From: Strobilurus pachycystidiatus
Taxonomy: Eukaryota > Basidiomycota > Agaricomycetes > Agaricales > Physalacriaceae
DNA length: 64,000 nucleotides
NCBI GenBank assembly: GCA_019915135.1
Contig: JAHLMK010000029.1
Span: forward strand, 1-64,000
Direction of reading: 5' to 3'
Below the pieces are notes generated by a model. The model worked only from the letters and a program-made list of their open reading frames with translations. It was not told where the DNA came from and did not search any database. A program made the translations under genes and the position numbers. Positions 1-9,792 of the stretch are shown in pieces; positions within the stretch are counted from its first letter, which is position 1, and each line of letters opens with the position of its first letter.

Positions 1-102
1 GGAGGCAGTGATGGTGGCTGAACGGTGGGAGAAACCCAGAGATCAGGGTGACACGACTGACAGCACATCTTGACAGCAGACCACGACGACGACAGCACAA
101 CC

Positions 103-3100
103 ATGGATACGAATGCCGCTGAAAGCAAACGCGGTGGGCGCGCTCGCTTCTCGTTGAACCGGCTCACGCGGAGTCGAGCAAATAGCCCCGCTCCTCCCGC
201 AGCGCCCTCCGACCGCCCCGCGGGTGACGAGATAATCATCATCACACCTCCCAAGCAGACCGAAGGGAAGCGGGACAAGAAAAGTGCGTCCTCCGATTCT
301 TTTCCCGGCAATTGGTTTGACATTAGTCCAGCAAATTCGTTCCTCTCGATTCCAATGCCAAAATGGCGGCGGTCAGACCGCTCATCTCGTTCCCCCAGTC
401 CCTCGTCTCCGGGTCCCGAACAGGAGACGCAGGCAGACACATCCCCTCCATCCATTCGCCCATCTGCCGTCCCGCCGCCGGTGGAAACAGCCTCTTCGTC
501 CACGGTCCCATCTGAGACCTCATCATCCCCCCGTGTAGCCCTGCCGGCGGACACATCCATTCCATCCCATACCCCATCTGGTATCCCGCCGTCTTTCGAC
601 ATAGTGCCGCCAATGGAAACACCCGCTGCATCCACAACCCCATCTGAGACCTTGCCGTCTTCGCAGGTAGTGCCGCCGGCGGACACATCCGCTCCATCTC
701 AGGATCCATCTGCTATCCCGGCGTCTTCCGACGTACTGCCGCCAGTGGACACAGCCGCCCCATCCGCTTCATCTACGGCCCCGTCTGAGACCTCGCCAGT
801 CTCCCCTGGAACGCCGTCATCCACAGCTCGACCGCCGATGTCGGGCAAAGCTCAAACATTGCTGAAGAAGCTGGCAAAGGCTACCAGCGGGGTCATCAAC
901 GTCGACAATGCCTCCGTCTGCGTGAACATTCTCAAGGAGGCGGCTGAGATTGCCGAGAATCTCCCTGTCATTAAGGCCGTGGCAGGCATTGTCGTGCATC
1001 TCATCAAGGTTGTCAATGTACGTGGCTCATTCATTCTTCGCATTCTGGTCTGTTCATCCATATGACAGGAATATGACCAGTGCCGAGAGTCGTGGGCGCG
1101 TTTGATGGTAGCGCTCGGGATGCTTTCCACATTCATGGCTGTGTTTGCAAACGAAGCCCAGATCCAGGACCTCCCATTTGACACGTTTGCCGCATTCAAG
1201 CCGCTTGAAGACACACTTGTGGAGATCTTTCTTGCCTGGAGCAAGTTCAATGACAAGAACTTCCTTGCTGTTGGCTTGGATCGCAATGACCTCAAGCAGA
1301 GAGGTGACGAACTTGCGAACAAGTTGTGGAAGGCATTGTATGTCCTCCAGGTAAGCACATACCGGGTTTGCTTTGCACATGAGTTGATTTTGAGGCCAGA
1401 GTAACCAAACTGTGTACGCGCGCATTGACAGTGCACATAACCGAAAGGTACTCGCCAAGATGGACGGGGCACAGGAAGAGCAGACCAAGATGATCCGCGA
1501 CATACATGCATGGATTAGTACAGCAGTCATTCCTCGTCACACTACTCGACCGCTTGGTGTCCTTCCATGCCCATCTCCCTCAGAGTACTTTGAGGGGCGA
1601 GATGACATGCTTCTGCAGCTCACGGCCATCTTTTCCTCGCGTGTAGTGGCGCTCATTGAAGGAGAGGCATCCTTCAGCCGTATGGAGTCTATTCTTAACA
1701 TATTTGTCAAGAATTGTGGAATGTGGTATGTATTGTATTCTTCTCAATGTGTCAAATCTCATTCTTCACTACTAGCTTTTCAGGTGTTCATTATGTGAAT
1801 GCAAGCTCCAAGGAGCGTCTTGAGGCAGATCTCAAGCTGTTCAGTGGTGCAGCTGAACTTGGGCCTGCCCGCTCTGCCATTTGTTCAAGGCCTGGGCTTC
1901 TGCTCATTGTTACCAACATCATGGACAGGAATCTTCTTGCCTGTCTTCCACGCTCTCTTGAGTTTTGCATGTTATTATGTGGCACAGATCAGACTTTGGA
2001 GATGTCTGCGTCACCAGGACAATCCTGGAAGTTGGATGAATCTGTTAATGATGAAGTTATCATTGAACGGGTGAAAGGAGCACTGGTGGAGCCTATTGAG
2101 AAGAAAAGGCATGTGGCAACATTGGTGGCAAAAGGTGGCACAGGGAAGACACAGATAGTGACAAAATTTGTAAAAGAAAATCAAGCAAGGTATGTATATA
2201 GTTTCTTTCACTCAATGTTTTATTGTTAATTCTGCATTTATAGCTTCTCTGACATTATCTTTGTCAATGCTAGCTCAAGTGAAAGACTAGCACAGGACAA
2301 CAAAACTGTTGAGGAAAAAGTTGGACAGTCTCTCCGCAATCATTTGAATAGCAATCCAGATAACTGGCTTGTCATCTTTGACAATGCAGATGATCCTGCA
2401 CTTGATTTATCACTCTTTCTTCCCTCTTCCAACCATGGCCATGTCATTATCACAAGTCGCAATGCTGAGGTTCATCTACATGCATCCAAGGATTGTGACA
2501 TTTTCGTGCATGACCTTGAGCATGACGCTGCAGTCACTATGCTACTTTCACGTGCCAAAGCCAATATCAATGATTATGCAGCTGCCACAAGTATTGTTGA
2601 TGCTTTTGCATGTCATGCCTTGCCAATTGCCATAGCTGGTGGCTATATTGCTTGCAACACTATGTGCTCTATTTCAAGCTATTTTGAGCGTTTCAAAAAC
2701 CGTCGCAAAAAACTTCTTGACTCTAAAACACAGCAGAGTATAGACAGTTATCCACAAAGTGTTCTCAGTACATTTCTTCTTAGCTTTGAGCATCTTTCTG
2801 ATGATGCAAAGCTTATTATGCAGTTGTGCTCTTTCTATCTCTATGCTGATATTCCCATTGCTATGCTCTGCAATGCTGCAGAGGACTCTTCTGAAGTTGA
2901 ACTTTTGGGTGATGAAGCAGTCTCAACAATTGTGAAGGATCTTTTAAAGAAGTTTGCTCTATGCTCTGTTGATGAAGCAGTTGATGAAATCATCAGGCTT
3001 TCTCTTGTTACATATGCAACTGAAAGTAAACTACTTTCATTTCATCCTGTCATTCATGAATGTGTGTCATACACTATAACTCTTCCTCATTGTGAAATGA

Positions 3101-4089
3101 AGCAGACAGCACATATTGTACTTTGTCGTGGTATGCCATGGGATGGCTCATCTACTTCATATGCCCTTCGAAGATATATTCTTCCACATGCCACACATAG
3201 TTGGGATGACAATACCAGTTTGATATATACATGTAAAGCCTTGGCATTTCTTTATTATGATGCAGGAAAATGGGCAGCAGAGGAATCATTACAACAACAG
3301 ATAGTAGATGCCCGAGTGAAGGTTCTGGGAAAAGACCACCCAAAGACACTTATTGCAACAAGCAATCTTGCAACTACATATTGGCATCAAGGAAAATATT
3401 TAGAGGCAGAGATACTTCAGAAAGAGGTGCTTGATGCAAGCAAGGTGATTCTGGGAGAGCGTCATTCAGATACGCTTACTGCAATGGTCAATCTTGCAGC
3501 TACATATCATCATCAAGAAAAATATGCAGAGGCAGAGGTACTTGAGAGAGAGGTGCTTGAAGCACGCAAGGTGATTCTGGGAGAGCGTCACCCAGATACG
3601 CTGACTGCAATGGCCAATCTTGCAAGTACATATTGTGAACAAGGAAAATATGCAGAGGCAGATGTACTTGAGAAAGAAGTGCTTGAAGCACGCAAGGTGA
3701 TTCTGGGAAAGCGTCATCCAGACACGCTCCGTGCAATGTCCAATCTTGCAGTGACATTTGGTTGTCAAGGGAAATATGCAGAGGCAGAGGTACTTGGGAG
3801 AGAAGTGCTTGACACATGCAAGGTGATTTTGGGAGAGCGTCATCCATACACACTGACTGCAATGGGCTATCTTGCAACCACATATTATCGTCAAGAAAAA
3901 TACGCAGAAGCAGAGATGCTTTATAAAGAAGTTCTTGAAGCAAGGAAGGTGATTCTGGGAGATAATCATTCAGATACACTTCTTGCAATGGCCGGTCTTG
4001 CAGTCACATACCATCGTCTGGGAAAACATGTGGATGCAGAAATACTTGAAGCTAAGCAGAAGCTCTTAGAGACAGATACCTCAGATTAG
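103..4089 (+). CDS. NLR1: STAND protein with tandem NB domains and TPRs
   Basis: Six exons by eye: 103..283, 332..1017, 1069..1350, 1400..1725, 1776..2189, 2244..4089, giving about 1244 aa. The start MDTNAAESKRGG is shared by all four copies. Order: basic N-terminus; Pro/Ser/Thr-rich linker of about 44-aa repeats (roughly 60-250); helical segment (about 255-420) that could be a HeLo/MLKL-type death domain; degenerate NB half-domain (about 447-590, no GKT/S); intact NB domain with P-loop GGTGKT (612-617), Walker B WLVIFDNADD (671-680), HVIITSRN (696-703) and LPIAIAGG (756-763); winged-helix-like region; six 42-aa TPR units from about 991. Fungal NLRs of this type are cytosolic ATP-driven sensors of non-self or self; the ligand is unknown. 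It converges on kinase K1. Exact splice sites need RNA evidence, and the first intron is inferred from the paralogues. Confidence 0.85.
3325..4086 (+). repeat. TPR-coding 126-bp repeat array of NLR1 (6 units)
   Basis: Five full 42-codon units and a 44-codon terminal cap. Each unit starts LGxxH and carries the kinesin-light-chain-type pattern TLxAMxxLA...Y..Q.KYAEAE. Units are similar at the DNA level, as expected for a superhelical ligand-binding surface that grows and shrinks by unequal exchange. Confidence 0.9.
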
Positions 4090-4898
4090 GAACAATTTGC
4101 AATCTTGTTGTAAATATATGTACTAAAATTTGAATTTGTGCAATGTACTGCTCACCGGCTATATAATAAGTCAGACAATTTTCACAGGTATGTATCATTT
4201 GATTTGGGTTAAAAGGTAGGAGTCGTAGGACTTGATACAGCTAACACTGATTACTTATCCCAATGCTCAAGAATAATAACATGTGTCTGTGTCCTTGTTT
4301 GTCCGGCTCATGCATCCACCCTTGGTTGGGTGCTGTGGGCTTACCATCAGTCCACCATGTCCCTCTGCGGCTGGCTGCTTGTGTGTCTATGCATCACCCG
4401 GGCCTGGACCACACAATGGAAGTGTGGTGATTGTCAGAGAGTGGAGAATTCCCCATCCCCTGCCACCCTTTTCTGTCAAACGGGCTCTGCAGCATGGTAC
4501 AGTGTATTGGGAGAGTGAAGAGGGATTCCAGTGTAGTTGATCTCACTACACTACAATCTGCGCGTGCCCTCACCAAGTTGGTACTTATCTCACTTTGACT
4601 CCTTTGCCGGCATGCTGTAGAGTGGTAAGTGGTCACCTATGTGCATATATTTTGGCATGAGAGAATGTGGCACATTGCTTGCGAGAGTGCATTCATGGAG
4701 CCAAATTAAACATGTGTCAAACATGCACCCCATCAAATCAGGCAGTCGTAAGGTTGTTATACAAAGGTTGCCATAGTGAGTACAAACGTAATATGAACAC
4801 AAGAGAAGGTTTATAAGTTACGGAGATAGATATCAGAGAAAAGACTATGAGTGCGCCACCAAAAAAAAACGAGACCGTCAAATATATCCTTGGTCTCA
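4090..4898. other. Conserved NLR-kinase intergenic block, copy 1
   Basis: No gene seen. The block recurs, partly rearranged, downstream of NLR2 (25.6-26.46 kb), NLR3 (42.6-44.47 kb, split by a solo LTR) and NLR4 (55.8-57.12 kb). It must hold the 3' UTRs and polyadenylation sites of two convergent genes. Short ORFs in it are not conserved as protein. Confidence 0.6.
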
Positions 4899-6793
4899 TT
4901 ATACATCCCGCCCGTTCTCATCAATCTCCACCCTCTCCTCCCACGGCTTCGCCTCACTCACCGGCGCCTCGAGGTCCACAGGTGTAGCAGGCAGCACACT
5001 CGGGCTCGCGCTGCGCGAGTACGTCGTACCCCGGTGGATATCCCGTCCCCTTCCTCTCTCACTCGACGCGGACGAAACAGAGCGCTCACGAGAGCGTGAC
5101 AGCTTCTCCCTCGACGGACTCCACATCGGGGCCCTCTCCAACTCTCTCTCCATCCTCGACCGCGAGCGCCTAGACCGCGCCTCCCGATGCGGGTACTCCT
5201 CATCCCTACTCGGCGAGCGGGTCATCCGGCCGCGTCTCGCTGCAGGTAAATCAGCGGTCGACTCTTCCCCACCCCCTGCAACCCCCACCTCCCAACTCCT
5301 CTCCCACACCTCCCGCACACCCCACCTCCTCCCCACATCCCTCTCCAAACACCTCCTCACCACTCTCCCCGTCCCCCCACCCCCACTCACCCCCGGGATA
5401 TCCCCATGCCGGATCTTCAAAACCAACCTCGGCTCAAACGCGTCGGCGAACGGCAGCCGGCCTTCGGCGAGCGCGAAGAGGATGACGCCGAGCGCCCAGA
5501 CGTCGGCGGCTTTGAGGCGCGTGGTGTAGGGGAGCTTGTGTGCAGGTGAATTGGCGTGGGGAGGGAGGAAGAGCTCTGGCGCGGCGTATGGGACGCTGCC
5601 TGGGGCGCATTTGGTTTTGCGGTCTTTGCCGTGCGTGGCGACCGTGCGGTGCCGGACAAGTAATTGTGGGTGCGTGGGTGCGTGCGGAGTTGACACGCTC
5701 AGGGTTCGGTGCAAGACGGCCTTGAGCGCGTCGTCGTCGTCGGATTCGTCAGAAGATGTTTCGTCCTCGTCTACAATCGAATTAGCAATTGAATTAATAT
5801 AGGAGACGAATAAAATCCACCTTCGATCGCCTTCGCCAGTCCAAAATCACCCACCCTCACACCGCCCATCTCGTCAACCATAACATTCTCCAGCTTCAAG
5901 TCCCGATGGACGACATGCGCCGTTTCGTGGAGATACAGCACGGCAGACGCCAGCTGCCTGAACAGCCGCGGATATTCGCCATCCGTCCCTGTCCCTCCTG
6001 CCCTACTTCCTCTCACAAAATCCAATAGCGTCCCAGCCGGACACCACATCGTTACGCCTGCCCACCACTCGCCGTGGTCATCACTTTCCGACGCAAATAG
6101 GGGTAGAATATGCTCGTGCGAGAGTGATCTCCAGATCCGTTCCTCTCGTTTCTGGGACTCTACGGCACGTTTGGTGGAGGTTTGCACGACCTTGACGGCG
6201 ACGGTGCCACTCGGACCTTCGCCTCTGCGTATGGTAGACGACGCCCCATGACCGACCACAGGGCCGAGGACATAGCCTGCTACTTCTGTGCCCTCTACGG
6301 GCATGCGACCGGACGGATTCGTCTCAACGTCGGGTAAGGGCGAAGTGAACGTCTGGAATGGAGACCAGTCGGACACGCTGCTGGAGACTGGTAGACCGTC
6401 GATGGCAGAAGAAGAGGACACCGAGCCGAAAGACCCAAAGGAGGAGAGGAACATCGCGGCGGGGCTCATCACCTCCGACGGCGCTGAGGCCGCCTTCACA
6501 TGTGCCGAGTCGTCTGACGCTGCGGCCAGTTGAGCTGAGAGCTCCTGCTCGTCAGCGAGGGTAGGGGCTATGGCGTCCGGTGGCGGCGGCGGGGTAAGTA
6601 TGGACGCGGACGCAGAGGTTATGGCATGAGGTGCGGTGACGACCCGTGGCCGGTCTCGGTCTCGTCTTCCATCTCTATGCAGCGGTTGGTGTGCGTATGG
6701 GGCCGTAGTGGCTTCGAGGGATTGGCGGAGTACGTTGTCGGGAGTGGACTGGGATTGAGAGGGCGCGGACCTAATCCAAGGTGAGGAAAGCAT
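4899..6793 (-). CDS. K1: serine/threonine protein kinase, intact copy
   Basis: Two exons, 6793..5821 and 5770..4899, join across a 50-nt intron to give about 614 aa. Residues 1-165 are low-complexity Ser/Pro/Ala-rich. The kinase domain has a glycine loop GPVVGHGASS (about 177-186), VAVK lysine near 201, alpha-C Glu near 218, catalytic HRDLKLEN (296-303) and DFG (316-318). After the DFG comes a long acidic insert (DEDETSSDESDDDD), then PYAAPE, the alpha-F motif DVWALGVILFALAEG, and a C-lobe ending in CLERDVGRRW. The tail is rich in RS/SR dipeptides, suggesting nuclear location or phosphorylation. All catalytic residues are present, so it should be active. It converges with NLR1. The other three kinase copies are broken. 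The substrate is unknown. Confidence 0.85.
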
Positions 6794-7385
6794 CCAGAGG
6801 GATGTGTTACGGTACGGGTTTGCCTTTTATGCCTCTGCTCTGTCTCTTTGCTCTCGCTCGCGAATCTCTCTTTCTTCTCGCAGATGGTTACGCTGGGCGT
6901 GGGGTAAGCAGGGGTCAATTTCCCGCACCACTTGGACTCAATACCAAAAAGCTTGTTGTGCTGTGGCGGGGGATGAGCGGGGCGATTCACTGCATGTGGA
7001 CGGACGCACCTCAAATATCCCCCTAAATGAACTTGCGTAGTCGCACGGTTTGTCGTACGCGAGATTTGTCGTTGGAGATGTCGTTCGTAGTGTTCGACGC
7101 GCAATGAAGAAAGTTGAGGAGTGGCCGAATGAGATGAGAGTCAAGAACCAAGGAGCCTTTCGCCAAGAAACCCCGAGATCCGTGCGGCTCCGCCGTTCCG
7201 ATCCGGTGACTCAATTGTTCTCCGGGGAATTTCGGCTTTCGTCGGACATGTGATGTGCGCACGTGCCACCTGTGTCTCCTTTCCGTCCTATTAGTATGTT
7301 CCCATCTAAGTCTTTCAACTTGCAACCTGAGCTCTCTCGCGTCTCGCGCTCTGGGGATCCATGCCGGCGTGAGAGTGCACAGACA

Positions 7386-7530
7386 TGTCATGGGAGGCAG
7401 CCACCAGGTCCATCCATCATGTGGACCCGGCTACGGCTACTCTTTCCGGTTCTCCGTTATAGCCTCTTATGTGTTGTCTTCGTCAACATCTCAACTGCCA
7501 GGATTCGGTCAACATCCCCGTAATTACATG
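7386..7530. repeat. Diverged repeat resembling the uninterrupted flank of the 1229-bp array
   Basis: About 80 bp on the left (around tgtggacccggctac and ggttctcc) matches the left flank of the tandem array at 9713-9790. About 55 bp on the right (cttatgtgttg ... atctcaactgccaggattcg) matches the right flank at 14698-14733. At 7386-7530 the two halves are adjacent, so this may be an empty-site paralogue. Confidence 0.6.
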
Positions 7531-8245
7531 AGTCAGTGGTCGTTCTCTCCAAGGCGATCAATCTTTTTATGATCCAGATCGTCTAGTCGTTCTTCGATAC
7601 ACAGGTGAACGCGACACCCGTCGCGCATTTGCTCTACACGATCCTCGGCCACTTGTCGCGTCTCTTGCGCAACTCCTTCACCGGATCATCAACGTTCAAC
7701 GGTGAGCCCCTCTTCGTCAAATTTTGTTGAGTATATGCTGATTTGCCGATACAACGTGTTGGTTCATTGCGTCTTCGTCGTCCTTGGTATCGATCTGCCC
7801 GCCAAGATCCAACATGTACTGGGATGAACTAACATCCCTGGAGCTACTGAATCGGCATCATTCACTGCCTCGCTGCTTGTATCATCGGTAAGTCTGTATC
7901 TTCCGTCTCAGCTCTGGTCATGAATGTAAATGTTCAATACGTCCCAAAGTTTGTGGACTTCCTCGTGGTGTATTGCCGCACTTTCACGTCTCCTTGTTCG
8001 GAGCGTTGCATGCGATAAACAGTTCAATAACTGATTCGTATTCAATTTCCATCTCGACACATAGAAATTATATCCAGCCGCTTCAAGATACGGTCCTTCT
8101 TTGCAACGGCCATCCTTGCGCGTCCGTGGAACTCTGGCGCGACTGGTTTCAGCACTCGACTTCTTCTCTCGGAGTCGTCTGTGCTTGTCCCCTACATCAG
8201 ACTCGCGCTATCGTGGCGTGTGCTACGATAAGCTTCGCGTCACAT

Positions 8246-8362
8246 TGTCCTGGGAGGTTTCTTGATCAGCCACCATCAGGTTGCCCTTTCCGACGCCGCC
8301 TTATGTGTTGTCTTCTTCGTCAACCATGCGCGCTGCGACATGAACCAGCTGATAGTAGCGGA
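8246..8362. repeat. Second diverged copy of the same repeat family
   Basis: It shares tttcttgatcagccaccat with 9713-9735, ccttatgtgttg with the ends of the 1229-bp units, and gcgacatgaaccagctgat with 14764-14783. It has no coding potential. Confidence 0.5.
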
Positions 8363-8619
8363 GGTTTCGACGCGTCTGCCTTCCTCCCGACTTACGTTCC
8401 AGTTTCTCGATACTTCACTTCCTTTCTGCACCATCAACGTCAGCCCGCCTATATTCTGGCTGGTACGTTGTTCTGTTTTGTCTTCCACCAGCGTACACGT
8501 GCCGACTCCGGGCCTGGACTACGACGGAAAGTGTGTGCTTGTTCTTTTGACAACCTCTTTATAGCCCTTCTCATTTATAACTCACAGCAACCAAGAGACA
8601 GACTGACTGCTATACGACC

Positions 8620-8960
8620 ACTAGGACGTGGCCCGACCGAACGAGGACCGACTATGTACCTGACTGGACGACCCTCAGGTGATGGTGACGACTATGACCA
8701 ACAACTGAGGCCCACAACACTAGATCTAGGACCGACAGCTGGCCAGCACGATTGAGGCCCACGACCGACTCTGACTTGAACAAGGACAACGTGATTTGGA
8801 CGAGGCCCACGACCCGAACTAGACGAGGCCCACGACTCGAACGAGGACTGCTGGACGAGGCCCACCAACCGAACGAGGACTATGACCGACGGCCCGAGCG
8901 AGCGACGACCAACTGACATCATGTCCGACGTCTGGTTGTGGCTCACGATCTGAACGAGCT
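8620..8960. repeat. Degenerate short tandem repeats (gacgaggcccacga-type)
   Basis: Imperfect units of roughly 20-30 nt containing cgaacgaggac and gaggcccacgac recur about ten times. Probably a decayed minisatellite. Confidence 0.5.
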
Positions 8961-9792
8961 CAAACGAAGACTATGACGGTCAAACAGCAATTACGACTGA
9001 CTCCTGACTCAAATGAGGACCGAGGATGGATCGAGCACCCAACTTACAAAAATTCCTCTCCTCGCTCGCGACCGCAACGTCAAGCAAGGCCGCTGTTTTA
9101 AGCTTGGTGTGTTCCCCCCTTTGCTTAGTGCCTGATACTTTACAACTACCTTCCAAGAACGATGACAGCTCAAGACCTTTCGACAACCGGTACTGCTCTG
9201 AATATGGTGCGACACCCACCACCACCAACTGTTATGGTGAGCTGTACCCTTTTCAGTGTGATTTGACAAGTCAACCCACAGACTTGTTTACCCATCGCGT
9301 ACTTCCATGCGGATCGTCATGCTTCGCTGCCAGGTCCGTTCACGCTAACAGCGGGGTCATGATGCCGGTAAGCTCCTTCCTGCCTTGTTCGTTAACTGAC
9401 GCGGCATGTGGGTGAAGGTTCGGTTTGTTTCCTTCGTAGTACTCGGGTACCATTGTATCGTGTGTACTATGGAATGTATTGTATCTGAGTGAAACGATAA
9501 CCAGAACGCCCCCTGTACAATGCAATCGCATGATGATGTTGATCTTGATCTTGTGAGGGCTCGCAGGTGATTCTACGATGCAATACCGTACAGACATTTG
9601 CGCAAGTGGGGTTGGGGCAGCCGAAACGACGCGATAACGGCAAAGCTCAATCCCGCATCGCAGGTGTCCGCCTCTATAGGATCCATGAGTGCAGAATGTC
9701 GCGTCATGGGATGTTTCTTGATCAGCCACCATCCACCATGTGGACCCGGCTACTCATTCTGGTTCTCCATCAACACCTTTAGGCTTTACTTT

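Larger units (their letters stand above)
6794..9712. other. Gene-poor region upstream of K1 with diverged repeats
   Basis: No ORF here has a recognisable domain or fungal codon pattern. The first few hundred bases presumably contain the K1 promoter. Two imperfect direct repeats are listed separately. The sequence looks like decayed repetitive DNA. Confidence 0.5.

Noticed and set aside
3325..4086. Regularly spaced 126-bp repeats as a possible CRISPR-like array
   Set aside because: The units are contiguous coding TPRs without spacers, and the genome is eukaryotic.
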